A stretch of 41,211 bases of DNA from Anaerolineae bacterium (lineage in GTDB: Bacteria > Chloroflexota > Anaerolineae > Promineifilales > Promineifilaceae): assembly GCA_024762395.1 (NCBI GenBank), contig JANTHP010000002.1:1-41211 (forward strand). Reading direction: 5' to 3'. Position 1 is the stretch's first letter, and every line of letters begins with the position of its first letter. The notes beneath the pieces were generated by a model. The model worked only from the letters and a program-made list of their open reading frames with translations. It had not been told where the DNA came from and made no database searches. The position numbers were made by a program, and so were the translations under genes. Below, in pieces: positions 8,113-16,048 of this stretch.

Positions 8113-11100
8113 TTTCACGACACAAATTTTTAGCGGCTGCGTTGGCATTGGCCTTCGCAGCCGCTTTGCCGCTGCTGGTGGGGCCGGGCTTGCTGAACAC
8201 GCGGGGCGGCGGCGACAGTCCGTTTTTGTTACAGCGGCTGCAACAGTTGGAAACGGCCGTTCTCGAAGGCCACTTCCCCGTTCGCTGGATGCCGGATGCC
8301 AATTACGGCTACGGCTACCCCTTTTTCAACTACTACGCCCCGCTCTCAATTTACATAACGCTGATTTTTCGGCTCATCGGCTTTAGTTACGTCAGTTCCA
8401 TTCAACTGTCCCAGTTAGCCGGATTCCTCACTGCCGCCTGGGGCATGTTCCATCTGGCGCGGCGTTGGTTCAAAAACGAATGGGCGGGGTTACTTGCCGC
8501 CGCCGCCTACACTTTCGCCCCCTTCCACATGGTCAACGTCTACACGCGCGGCGACTCGCTGGCCGAATTTTGGGCGATGGCGTTTTATCCATTGGTCATT
8601 TTGGCGGCAGAAGGCGTGGCGAGTGGCGAGTGGCGAGTGACAAGTAGATGGCAACGAGTGGCGATGTTGGCGTTAGCGTATGCAGGTTTAATTCTCAGCC
8701 ACAACATCTCAGCCTTGATTTTCTCACCCTTTCTCCTCCTCTACATCCTTCTCCTCTGGGCGCGTCATTCACAATTCACAATCCACAATTCACGATTCAC
8801 AATCCACAATTCGTCATTCATCATTCATTATTCCGCCGCTCTCCTCCTCGCCTTCGCCCTCTCCGCCTGGTTCTTCGTCCCCGCCATTCTGGAAAAATCG
8901 CTGGCCCAGCTTGGCCCGGTCACAGAAGGCTATTTCCATTTTAGCAACCATTTTCGCAGCGGCGATTTGGTGCAGCGCTCATTTTTGTTCGATTACAACC
9001 CGGACGGCGGCGCGGCGTTTGCGATGGGATTGGTGCAGACAGTTACGGCCGTTCTCGGCCTCATCGCGCTTTATATAAATCGGAGGCGGGAAGCACGGAT
9101 AAACGCGGACAACACCCTTTCACCACTTCACCTCTTCATCCCCCTCTCCCTCCTCATCGCCACCTTCATGATCACACCGCCCTCCCAATGGTTGTGGGAA
9201 CATTTGCCGCTGCTGCCGTTCACCCAATTCCCCTGGAGGTTCCTGTCGGTGCAGGCGTTTGCGGCGGCGCTGGCGGCCGGCGGACTGGCTTTGCTGCCCT
9301 GGAGACGGGCAATTGCGCCGCTTGGCGTTGCCCTGCTTGCTGCCGCGGGGCTGGGCAGCTTGCAAACGGATTATCTTGTTTTAGGCGATGGCGATGTAAC
9401 GGCCGTTCACCTGGCCCAATACGAATGGTTTACCGGCAACATCGGCACAACCGTCAGCGCCGAATACTTGCCCCACACCGTCCGGCCTCGCCCCTACACC
9501 AGCCAATGGCTGGCAGCCGGCCAGCGCGACGCCGTCCGCGCCCTCTCCGGCGAGCTGCTCTCCGCCCGGCGGACGAATGAACGGATGACGCGGCAAATCT
9601 GGCAAGTGGAAACGGCCGTTCCCGCCACCCTCGTCTTCCCCACCATGCAGTGGCCCGGCTGGGTGGGCGAGATTGATGGGGAGCGGGTGGCGATACGGCC
9701 GTCGCCCGGTTCCGGCCTCATCACGCTGGATGTGCCGGCTGGCGCTCACGCCATCACCCTAAAGTTAACGCGCACGCCGGTTCGGTTGGCAGCAGAGTTA
9801 CTCTCTTTAATCGCGCTTGCGGTTACAATCTGGCTAATTATCAGAGATTGGAGATTGGAGACTGGAGATGGATGGCCCAAGCTCAAAAGTCGCCAATCTC
9901 TAGTCTCCAGTCTCCTTATCATCATACTCATCATCGGCCTGCGCCTATGGCCGGAACACGCCCTGCCCGCCGATGATTTAACCTGGGATTTTGCCCAAAT
10001 GGGCTACCTGCACCACGACGAAACGATTCGATTTAGCAACGGTGCGGTTTTGGCCGGTTACGCCATCAACAATGAAGAGATTATTGCCGGGGAAACGGCC
10101 GTCATCACCCTGAACTGGCAAGCAAGCGGTAACTTTGCGGCAGCGCTGGCTCTGACCACGCCCGCCAAGCCGCGCCATCCGCAAGCCGCACTGCTGACGG
10201 AACAAACGCAGCCGCTACAAATCGGAACGGCCGTCTACCGGCTCACCATCCCCGAAAATGCGCCGCCGGGGCTTTATGTGCCGCGATTAGTCGTGGAAAA
10301 TAGCAGCGCCCTCATGCCCTCCGGCAGAACGCGGGGAGATTTATATTTGCGGCCGATTCGGATTTTGGCGGCAGTCACCCATCACCAGGAAACAGACAAC
10401 GGACAGTTGGATGTTCGCGCCATACAGGCAAAGCCGCGTGATGGGGTGTTGGCTGTGCAGTTGACCTGGTGGACGGGGCGGCCCATCAGCCAAAATTACA
10501 ATGTGTCGCTGCGGCTGCTGGATGGAAATGGCGCGATTGCGGCTCAGTTTGACACGCAGCCGGGCTACGGCTTCCTGCCCAGCAGCGGCTGGCCAGTTGG
10601 CGCATGGGTCAATGATTGGCTGACGATTGAGCTGCCCGCGCCGGAAAACGCACCCTATGCGCTAACGGCCGCTTTGTACGATGTGGAAACGGGCGAAGTT
10701 GTCCTGACGCGGCGGCTGGGCGCGCTGGATGAAGCGTTGGCGTTTGTCGCGCAAGAGCCGATTTTCGCTTTACCCGATGGCATTACAAGGGAAACGGCCG
10801 TTTTCCAGGCCAATGCCGCGCCCCTCATCCAACTGGAAGGCTACACCCAACAAGCGAACAGCCTCACCCTCTACTGGCGCGCCCTGGCAAAAATGCCCAC
10901 TAACTATACCCGCTTCGTCCATCTGGTTGATCCTGCCAGCGGCAGCATTATCGCCCAGGCAGATGGCTACACGCAGGGAAACAGCTACCCCACCAGCCAA
11001 TGGCAGCCGGGCGAAATCATCGCCGACACGGTTCCCAACCTGCCGGCTGGCGATTATGCTGTTTTTGTTGGGTTTTATGAGAATTTAGGCGATGCGTGGC

Positions 11101-11174
11101 CCCGGCTGACGGCCGTTGACCCCAATGGCAATCCCATCCCGGATAACAGAAAACAATTAACAATCAACAGATAA
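8067..11174 (+). CDS. PTPS-related large polytopic membrane protein, glycosyltransferase-like
   Basis: 1035 residues. The N-terminal half is polytopic with the motif PVRWMPDANYGYGYPFFNYYAPLSIY, characteristic of the membrane family annotated as 6-pyruvoyl-tetrahydropterin synthase-related (PF10131-type), which resembles GT-C glycosyltransferases. The C-terminal half has extracytoplasmic beta-rich repeats (two GNG/GSI...AQ...PTSGWPVGAW...-like modules, also resembling the C-terminal domain of the GT39 protein). The only in-frame ATG before the first helix lies in the CACGCAT repeat, so residues 4-17 are repeat-encoded; a TTG start just before the hydrophobic stretch is an alternative. Three further heptamer arrays run in frame inside the gene (8616, 8767, 9844), and the C-terminus NRKQLTINR is repeat-derived. 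Likely last gene of the surface operon. Biochemical role inferred. Confidence 0.83.
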   Translation: MNKYITHHASRITHHVSRHKFLAAALALAFAAALPLLVGPGLLNTRGGGDSPFLLQRLQQLETAVLEGHFPVRWMPDANYGYGYPFFNYYAPLSIYITLIFRLIGFSYVSSIQLSQLAGFLTAAWGMFHLARRWFKNEWAGLLAAAAYTFAPFHMVNVYTRGDSLAEFWAMAFYPLVILAAEGVASGEWRVTSRWQRVAMLALAYAGLILSHNISALIFSPFLLLYILLLWARHSQFTIHNSRFTIHNSSFIIHYSAALLLAFALSAWFFVPAILEKSLAQLGPVTEGYFHFSNHFRSGDLVQRSFLFDYNPDGGAAFAMGLVQTVTAVLGLIALYINRRREARINADNTLSPLHLFIPLSLLIATFMITPPSQWLWEHLPLLPFTQFPWRFLSVQAFAAALAAGGLALLPWRRAIAPLGVALLAAAGLGSLQTDYLVLGDGDVTAVHLAQYEWFTGNIGTTVSAEYLPHTVRPRPYTSQWLAAGQRDAVRALSGELLSARRTNERMTRQIWQVETAVPATLVFPTMQWPGWVGEIDGERVAIRPSPGSGLITLDVPAGAHAITLKLTRTPVRLAAELLSLIALAVTIWLIIRDWRLETGDGWPKLKSRQSLVSSLLIIILIIGLRLWPEHALPADDLTWDFAQMGYLHHDETIRFSNGAVLAGYAINNEEIIAGETAVITLNWQASGNFAAALALTTPAKPRHPQAALLTEQTQPLQIGTAVYRLTIPENAPPGLYVPRLVVENSSALMPSGRTRGDLYLRPIRILAAVTHHQETDNGQLDVRAIQAKPRDGVLAVQLTWWTGRPISQNYNVSLRLLDGNGAIAAQFDTQPGYGFLPSSGWPVGAWVNDWLTIELPAPENAPYALTAALYDVETGEVVLTRRLGALDEALAFVAQEPIFALPDGITRETAVFQANAAPLIQLEGYTQQANSLTLYWRALAKMPTNYTRFVHLVDPASGSIIAQADGYTQGNSYPTSQWQPGEIIADTVPNLPAGDYAVFVGFYENLGDAWPRLTAVDPNGNPIPDNRKQLTINR
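8616..8644. repeat. GTGGCGA heptamers inside PTPS-related gene
   Basis: GTGGCGA three times plus GTGACAA, read in frame as ASGEWRVTS in a loop after a hydrophobic helix. Confidence 0.85.
8767..8834. repeat. ATTCACA heptamers inside PTPS-related gene
   Basis: About nine to ten consecutive heptamers (ATTCACA, ATCCACA, ATTCACG, then ATTCATC/ATTCATT), read in frame with a 7-residue peptide period (FTIHNSR, FTIHNSS, FIIHYS) between two membrane helices. It is the same family as at the LysM gene start. Confidence 0.92.
9844..9915. repeat. Two-armed GAGATTG heptamer hairpin inside PTPS-related gene
   Basis: Left arm 9844-9871 (GAGATTG, GAGATTG, GAGACTG, GAGATGG). Right arm 9893-9915 (CCAATCT, CTAGTCT, CCAGTCT) is its inverted complement, with a 21-bp spacer. 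It is read in frame as RDWRLETGDGWPKLKSRQSLVSS between hydrophobic helices. This is the same two-arm design seen in intergenic copies. Confidence 0.88.
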
Positions 11175-11270
11175 CAATCAACACCTTTCCGTTAACCGTT
11201 CACTGTTCACTGTTAACCGTTCACTGTTAACCGTTCACCGTTCACCGTTCACCGTTCACTGCCCACTGTT
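11153..11270. repeat. Heptamer arrays AACAATC and GTTCACT/GTTAACC
   Basis: AACAATY units end the PTPS-related ORF. An array of at least nine GTTCACT, GTTAACC or GTTCACC heptamers follows and fills the gap up to the stop of the convergent peroxiredoxin gene. Confidence 0.9.
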
Positions 11271-11271
11271 T

Positions 11272-11733
11272 TCACTCTGTTTCTACAAACTTCACCGCCC
11301 GCGCAATGCTGTTCTTGGGGCTAACCTTAAACTGCACGTCGGCTAATTTACCGGCCTCGTCCACGACAAAATGAGAGCGGATGATGCCCATGTAGGAACG
11401 GCCGTACATCTTCTTCTCGCCCCACACCCCATACGCCTCCGCCGCCTCATGCTCCGGATCCGACAGCAGCAGGTAAGGGAACCCCTCTTTGGCCCGCCAT
11501 CTGGCTAACTTTTCCGGCGAATCCGGGCTGACGCCCAACACCGTTGCCCCATGCGCTTCAATCGTGGGGAAATTATCGCGGAAACCGCACGCCTGCGTCG
11601 TACACCCCGGCGTCGCCGCTTTGGGATAGAAAAACAGAATCACTTTCTGCCCGCGAAAATCAGATAGTTTCACCGGCTGGCCTTCATCGGAAAGTAGTTC
11701 AAATTCGGGGGCTGCATCACCAATAGTTAACAT
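11272..11733 (-). CDS. bcp: Peroxiredoxin, Bcp/PrxQ type
   Basis: 153 residues, normal length for Bcp/PrxQ thiol peroxidases, which reduce hydroperoxides in the cytoplasm using thioredoxin. The opening MLTIGDAAPEFELLSDEGQPVKLSDFRGQKVILFFYPKAATPGCTTQACGFRD has the peroxidatic Cys44 in PGCT and the resolving Cys49 five residues later, as in the PrxQ group. The start at 11733 is supported by GGAG six bases upstream. It is convergent with the PTPS-related gene and lies downstream of a palindromic repeat element that separates it from the sugar transporter; its promoter must lie in or near that element. Confidence 0.95.
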   Translation of the reverse strand: MLTIGDAAPEFELLSDEGQPVKLSDFRGQKVILFFYPKAATPGCTTQACGFRDNFPTIEAHGATVLGVSPDSPEKLARWRAKEGFPYLLLSDPEHEAAEAYGVWGEKKMYGRSYMGIIRSHFVVDEAGKLADVQFKVSPKNSIARAVKFVETE

Positions 11734-11752
11734 AAATCACTCCATGAATGTA

Positions 11753-11900
11753 GAACGATTTGGCAAAGGGTGCATTTCAAATGAGTTGAGAAAAGTGCGT
11801 GTATCGGGAATTGGAATTCCCGAAACGTTGAGCCAAGTATCGGGAATTCCAATTCCCGATACATCAACTGAGATGAAACACACCCTTTGGCAAATCGTTC
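11753..11900. repeat. Palindromic about 148-bp element, contains right copy of the 92-bp repeat
   Basis: The outer arms GAACGATTTGGCAAAGGGTG and CACCCTTTGGCAAATCGTTC are imperfect inverted repeats. Between them lie CGGGAATTGGAATTCCCG and CGGGAATTCCAATTCCCG. Positions 11768-11859 match 1-92 in inverse orientation with one mismatch. Small ORFs cross it on both strands, but none resembles a protein. A MITE-like or structured-RNA element is possible. A shorter GAACGATTT palindrome occurs at 28390. Confidence 0.9.
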
Positions 11901-11958
11901 CAATACGGTTTTGGTCATTGTATCCACGAACCAATTCGCCACCAAATTTACTCATCAA

Positions 11959-13371
11959 TCACGCATCTCGTTCCGCGCGGCGTTTTGCCAACTCCTGCCG
12001 TATCGCCTGGTGCCGCGCCCGGCTCAATGGGTAACGCCAGGCCGCCATCACCGAAAACAGCAGCATGATGGCCGGTAAACCGCCCACAAAGAACCGCAAA
12101 GCCAACAAGGCGCTTTCTGGCTGGGCAATGTAAACGCTGCCGGTGGTGCTGCTAATGAATCCGGTCAACCCAAGTATTTGCCCCACAATGAAAATGGCAA
12201 CGGCCGATGCCATTTTGCGGAAAAAGACGAGGTAACCGGCATAAATCCCTTCGCGCCGTTTGCCGGTTTTTAGCTCGTCGGCCTCAACCACATCGGCCAC
12301 AATGGCCCAGGGAACGACGTTGGCCGCGCCAAACCCCATCCCGGCAAACACAGACGCCAACAAAATCCAGTTTTGGCCGCCGGGCGGAACCTGGGCGATG
12401 ATAAGCAGGGTCACCGCCATGAGGGACATGCTGCCGATGTAGGTGTTGCGTTTACCAAAACGACGCATCAATTTAACGACGACGGGCATGGAAAGGAAGG
12501 CCACCCCCATCACAACGGCCAAAACCAGGTTGTCTAAGCCGGGAGCAACGCGCACGTAATCAATCAAAAAACGCACGAATACGATAAGTATCACGTCTAC
12601 GGTAGCGAAGCTGAGTAAGTAGATGATGGCTCCCAGGCGAAACGGCCGATTGCTGAAAACCTCGCGGAATGTTTGGTACGGCCGTATCGGGTCACTGTCG
12701 GGCGCGCGCTTTGGCTCCTCGATATGCCGGAACAAAATCAGTAAAGGAACGGCCATCGTCACGCCCCAAATGGCTGCCGCCAGCGCGTACCCGGCCCGAA
12801 TGCCATCAGCGCCGCCGCCAAACCAGCCGCCAAACAGATTTTCGGCCAGCAGCTTAAACAATCCGGCCGTCACCATCGCCGCGAAAATGGAAACGCTCAT
12901 CCGCCAACCGGCCAATGAGCCACGCTCGTCGTAATCTTCGCTCAATTCCGGCGTCAGCGCGGTATAGGGAACGTTGACGAGGGTGTAAAGGGTGTCAAAA
13001 ATGAGGAAAACGGCCGCGTAGTAAACGGCCAGCCCCGCCCGGCTTTGGATGGGCGGCACGTAAAACATGAAGAAGAAGGTCAGGCCAAAGGGGATGGCGC
13101 CAAAGAGGAGAAACGGCCGTCGCCTGCCCCAGCGCGTGTTCAAACGGTCGCTAATCATCCCCACCAACGGATCATTGATGCTGTCCCAGATTTTGCCCAC
13201 CAGCGCCACCGTCCCCGCCAATCCAGGGCCAATCCCCACCACATTTGTCAGGAAAATGAACCAGAACGCATTACGCGCCGTCGTCGCCGCCGAGGTCCCC
13301 CAATCGCCCAACCCGTAGATGAATTTTGTTTTGCGCGGCAGTTCTGTGGTTGTAATCTGGTCATCTTGCAT
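11959..13371 (-). CDS. GPH-family sugar:cation symporter (MFS)
   Basis: About 470 residues with some 12 hydrophobic segments. The opening TKFIYGLGDWGTSAATTARNAFWFIFLTNVVGIGPGLAGTVALVGKIWDSINDPLVGMISDR and RWGRRRPFLLFGAIPFG are hallmark sequences of the glycoside-pentoside-hexuronide:cation symporter family (MelB/XynB-like), including the D-x-x-NDP region for cation and sugar binding. The ORF track begins 33 residues earlier; that extension covers GCGTAAT repeat DNA (HYALRITHD). I start at the ATG at 13371 (MQDDQITTTELPRKTKF), preceded by AGGA. No sugar hydrolase lies next to it, so the substrate is unknown. Confidence 0.9.
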   Translation of the reverse strand: MQDDQITTTELPRKTKFIYGLGDWGTSAATTARNAFWFIFLTNVVGIGPGLAGTVALVGKIWDSINDPLVGMISDRLNTRWGRRRPFLLFGAIPFGLTFFFMFYVPPIQSRAGLAVYYAAVFLIFDTLYTLVNVPYTALTPELSEDYDERGSLAGWRMSVSIFAAMVTAGLFKLLAENLFGGWFGGGADGIRAGYALAAAIWGVTMAVPLLILFRHIEEPKRAPDSDPIRPYQTFREVFSNRPFRLGAIIYLLSFATVDVILIVFVRFLIDYVRVAPGLDNLVLAVVMGVAFLSMPVVVKLMRRFGKRNTYIGSMSLMAVTLLIIAQVPPGGQNWILLASVFAGMGFGAANVVPWAIVADVVEADELKTGKRREGIYAGYLVFFRKMASAVAIFIVGQILGLTGFISSTTGSVYIAQPESALLALRFFVGGLPAIMLLFSVMAAWRYPLSRARHQAIRQELAKRRAERDA

Positions 13372-13418
13372 TAAATGTATCCTGGCTCTTTGGGAATTGA
13401 TGGGAGTAATCATGGCAT

Positions 13419-13499
13419 CATGCGTAATGCGTAATGCGTAATGCGTAACCAGAGGCAGGCCCCGCATCACGCATTGCGCATCACGAATTACGGATTACG
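13419..13499. repeat. Two-armed GCGTAAT heptamer hairpin
   Basis: The left arm has tandem GCGTAAT units. The right arm (GCATCACGCATTGCGCATCACG, then AATTACGGATTACGG) is its degenerate inverted complement. It lies between the sugar transporter start and the small membrane protein. Confidence 0.88.
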
Positions 13500-13648
13500 G
13501 TAAACCCCACAAAATCCAAAAGACCCTTTATCCTTTGGCCCCAACAGTATTACAACACCGCTTAGTGCATAGAGTAACGGGAACTTTCCACGCTGGGACG
13601 ACGTCTATAAAACACGATACCACAAAAAACAAGATTCGGAGGTGCGAA

Positions 13649-13963
13649 ATGCCAACTTTTTATATGACGTTTTGGTCAATTGTCATCATCGGGGCGTTGG
13701 GCGTGCGGCATTGGCGGCAGTGGGGGCACATTTTGGTCATTACGCTGATTACGGCGCTTATCTTGATTTTGAGCCAGAGTTTGTTTATTCAGCTTGCCAT
13801 CTCCGCCGGGGTAGACCCCAGTCAGGCGCTGACGAATCCTTCGGCGTTTATGTCCAGCGGCCCATTGGGTTGGCTGGCGCTGTTGGTGATGCCTTGCGGC
13901 TGGTTGGGGCCTTTTATTGGTTCTAATTTGGTTCAGCGGTGGCAGCGTGGTTTTGAGGGGTAG
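13649..13963 (+). CDS. Small membrane protein of unknown function
   Basis: 104 residues from the ATG at 13649, chosen because GGAGG sits six bases upstream. The longer ORF from 13535 lacks such a site and has an uncharacteristic hydrophilic extension. Two to three hydrophobic segments are visible (FWSIVIIGALGVRHW, ILVITLITALILILSQSLFIQLAI, LGWLALLVMPCGWLGPFIG). No family is recognised. It is flanked by the divergent transporter and the Uma2 gene, with an 80-bp gap to the latter. Confidence 0.7.
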   Translation: MPTFYMTFWSIVIIGALGVRHWRQWGHILVITLITALILILSQSLFIQLAISAGVDPSQALTNPSAFMSSGPLGWLALLVMPCGWLGPFIGSNLVQRWQRGFEG

Positions 13964-14043
13964 AAAAAATTCTGATAATTGACAATTAAACGGCGCTGAT
14001 TGATAATGAAGATACAGATTGATGCTTGTTATAGGAGAGCAAT

Positions 14044-14607
14044 ATGTTTGTTCAGGTAGAACGGCGATTGTTTACCGTATCTGATTATCATCAAATGGCG
14101 CAAACGGGCATTTTGACTGCCGACGATCGGGTAGAACTAATTCAGGGGGAAATTATTGCTATGAGTCCAATCGGCGTTCGTCATGCAGCTTGCATTGCTC
14201 GTTTAACTGACCTTTTCACCTTTCATTTTCGCGGTCAAACTATTGTTAGCGTACAAAATCCGGTACGCTTGAACGAGATGTCGGAACCTGAGCCGGATGT
14301 GATGCTGCTTAAATACCGGGACGATTACTATGCCAAAGAAACACCGACGGGGAATGATGTTTTGCTGGCTGTGGAAGTTTCTGATTCTACGTTTGCCTAT
14401 GACAAATCTATAAAATTACCTTTGTACGCACAGGCCAATATCCCGGAAGTTTGGATTATCAATTTGGTGGACAATGTGATTGAAGTTCATCATACGCCCA
14501 AAGACAACCGGTACGCGCAAAGTCGGAAAGCCTATTGGGAAGATACGGTTACGGCCGTTTCCTTTCCCGACGTTCAGTTTATAACCAAAGAACTCATCGG
14601 TTCATGA
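14044..14607 (+). CDS. Uma2 family (DUF820) PD-(D/E)XK endonuclease-like protein
   Basis: 187 residues, the normal Uma2 length. The conserved pattern is complete: RVELIQGEIIAMSPIGVRHA near the N-terminus, EPDVMLLK mid-protein, then LAVEVSDSTFAYDKSIKLPLYAQANIPEVWIINL, giving the D...E-x-S...K arrangement of the PD-(D/E)XK nuclease fold. The family is abundant in cyanobacteria and Chloroflexota, and its cellular role is not settled. The RBS AGGAG lies six bases before the ATG. It is convergent with the TPR gene, with only 18 bp between stops. No toxin-antitoxin partner is apparent. Confidence 0.92.
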   Translation: MFVQVERRLFTVSDYHQMAQTGILTADDRVELIQGEIIAMSPIGVRHAACIARLTDLFTFHFRGQTIVSVQNPVRLNEMSEPEPDVMLLKYRDDYYAKETPTGNDVLLAVEVSDSTFAYDKSIKLPLYAQANIPEVWIINLVDNVIEVHHTPKDNRYAQSRKAYWEDTVTAVSFPDVQFITKELIGS

Positions 14608-14625
14608 TAGGCGCTGTCGTTTTTC

Positions 14626-15168
14626 TTATCGCCCGCCAAATAACCCCAACGCAAAGCGCAAAAGAGCGCGGAACAACCATTTTCCTACCCCCAATCGCGG
14701 CGCAACAGTGAGACTTTCCTCCATCCGCATCATCGCGTTCACCCACTGACCCTGACGCAAACGCAGCAAACTCAACGCTCGTAAAACCTGGCTTTGCTTG
14801 TCCCGGTCGTTGTGTTGGGCAAACAGGGCGGCGGCCTGGCTGTAACTACGAGCGGCCTCGGCGCGTTGTTTTCGGGCGGCGTACAAATCGCCCAGGTTGG
14901 CTAAGGTTTGGGCTTGCCGGTTGGTGTCTCCCATTTTTTTGAAGATGGCGGCGGCTTGTTGGAGGGTGGTAACGGCCGTTTTCCACTCCCCCCTCACCCG
15001 ATAAATAACGCCCATGTTATTCAACATTTCAGCCCGGCCTGGTTCGTCATTTTGAGCGGCATAGAGGGAGACGGCCGTTTCAAACGCCGCCAACGCCCCA
15101 TCATAATCCCCCCGCTGGAACAAAACCAACCCCTTCTCCTTCAACGCTTCCGGGTTTTGCTCACTCAT
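14626..15168 (-). CDS. TPR-repeat protein
   Basis: 180 residues with at least three tetratricopeptide repeats in a row (EALKEKGLVLFQRGDYDGALAAFETAVSLY, AEMLNNMGVIYRVRGEWKTAVTTLQQAAAIF, AQTLANLGDLYAARKQRAEAARSYSQAAALF) and a fourth, weaker one. No signal peptide; a hydrophobic C-terminal tail (WLFRALLRFALGLFGGR) might associate with membrane. The start is supported by GGGAG eight bases upstream. TPR proteins are protein-interaction scaffolds; the partner is unknown. The XRE regulator lies upstream on the same strand, 94 bp away across a repeat-containing gap. Confidence 0.88.
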   Translation of the reverse strand: MSEQNPEALKEKGLVLFQRGDYDGALAAFETAVSLYAAQNDEPGRAEMLNNMGVIYRVRGEWKTAVTTLQQAAAIFKKMGDTNRQAQTLANLGDLYAARKQRAEAARSYSQAAALFAQHNDRDKQSQVLRALSLLRLRQGQWVNAMMRMEESLTVAPRLGVGKWLFRALLRFALGLFGGR

Positions 15169-15207
15169 CGCACCATCTCCCTAAACAAAAATGGCAGCAA
15201 TAGCTGC

Positions 15208-15258
15208 CATCACGTTTCACGCATCACTGCCTGCCCTGAGTAAAATCGAAGGGCATCA
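15208..15258. repeat. CACGTTTCACGCATCAC repeat remnant
   Basis: Heptamer-type units (CACGTTT, CACGCAT, CACTGCC) are followed by an imperfect palindrome CCCTGAGTAAAATCGAAGGG. This fills most of the gap between the TPR and XRE genes. Confidence 0.7.
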
Positions 15259-15262
15259 CGTC

Positions 15263-15925
15263 TTAAAAAGTAATATCCAAGATATTCTCCGCCACCTGCC
15301 GCAGCTTCTCCACATCCATTTCACTCAACTTCTTCGCCGTTTCCAAATAGCGGATATTAGTCGGTTTCAACAAAAAATCCTGCATCTCCGGTTCCAATTG
15401 TCCAAACTGCTTGTTCCACTTCTGCGCCGCCTCATGCCGACCCAGCGGGCCATGCAGTTCCACAAACTGATCAACACCGGCCCCCAACGCCTGGCACAAC
15501 TGCTCCAAATGCAAATAAGGCACAGGCGTCCGGCCAGATTCATACGCTTGAATCAATGCCACATCCTCCCCCAACGCATCCGCCAACTCCTGATGCGTTA
15601 CCTGAGCCTTCAAACGCAATTGACGCAGTAACACGCCAATCACCCGATGTCGCAAAGAAATCATCCGACTAAAATCCGGCGTTTCCTCAGATTCCAGCGT
15701 CTCAGTTCCCCAAAAATGACCCATCGGCACATCCAGAAAAATAGCTAACGCCTCCAACTCCGGCAAAGAAACGACCCGTTCCCCCTGTTCTGCCTGAACA
15801 AACTGCTCCGGTGTAAACCCAACAACCTCAGCGCATTCATCAATAGAGCGGCCAGCATACTCTCTTGCGTCTTGGATCAAAAGACCCAGCATCTTTGCTC
15901 GCCGATTGTTTTCTCTTTCACTCAT
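15263..15925 (-). CDS. Transcriptional regulator with two XRE/Cro HTH domains
   Basis: About 220 residues from the ATG at 15925 (MSERENNRRAKMLG), chosen over the track's TTG start because GGAG lies nine bases upstream of this ATG. The first helix-turn-helix is at about 7-65 (LGLLIQDAREYAGRSIDECAEVVGFTPEQFVQAEQGERVVSLPELEALAIFLDV). The second is at about 90-155 (GVLLRQLRLKAQVTHQELADALGEDVALIQAYESGRTPVPYLHLEQLCQALG). A C-terminal helical tail follows. No sensory or peptidase domain is seen. Tandem XRE domains in one chain suggest binding to paired or asymmetric operators; targets are unknown. Confidence 0.9.
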   Translation of the reverse strand: MSERENNRRAKMLGLLIQDAREYAGRSIDECAEVVGFTPEQFVQAEQGERVVSLPELEALAIFLDVPMGHFWGTETLESEETPDFSRMISLRHRVIGVLLRQLRLKAQVTHQELADALGEDVALIQAYESGRTPVPYLHLEQLCQALGAGVDQFVELHGPLGRHEAAQKWNKQFGQLEPEMQDFLLKPTNIRYLETAKKLSEMDVEKLRQVAENILDITF

Positions 15926-16048
15926 CGCAATGTTCTCCAAAAGACAGTTCGATCAAACAGCGTCCTTCCGTTATGTTTACCTTCTACTACTCGACGTAAT
16001 CTTAGCATAACCATGTAGGATTCACAACTGATGCCGGATTACAACAGT

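Noticed and set aside
11727-12034. Short ORFs on both strands across the palindromic element
   Set aside because: They translate the near-palindromes (SGIGIP, REFQFPI), overlap each other, and show no protein-like conservation or RBS; they are repeat artefacts.
13419-13499. CRISPR array candidate from tandem repeats here and at 8041, 11153 and 27738
   Set aside because: The units are 7-8 bp, directly adjacent and degenerate, with no unique spacers and no cas genes in the window.
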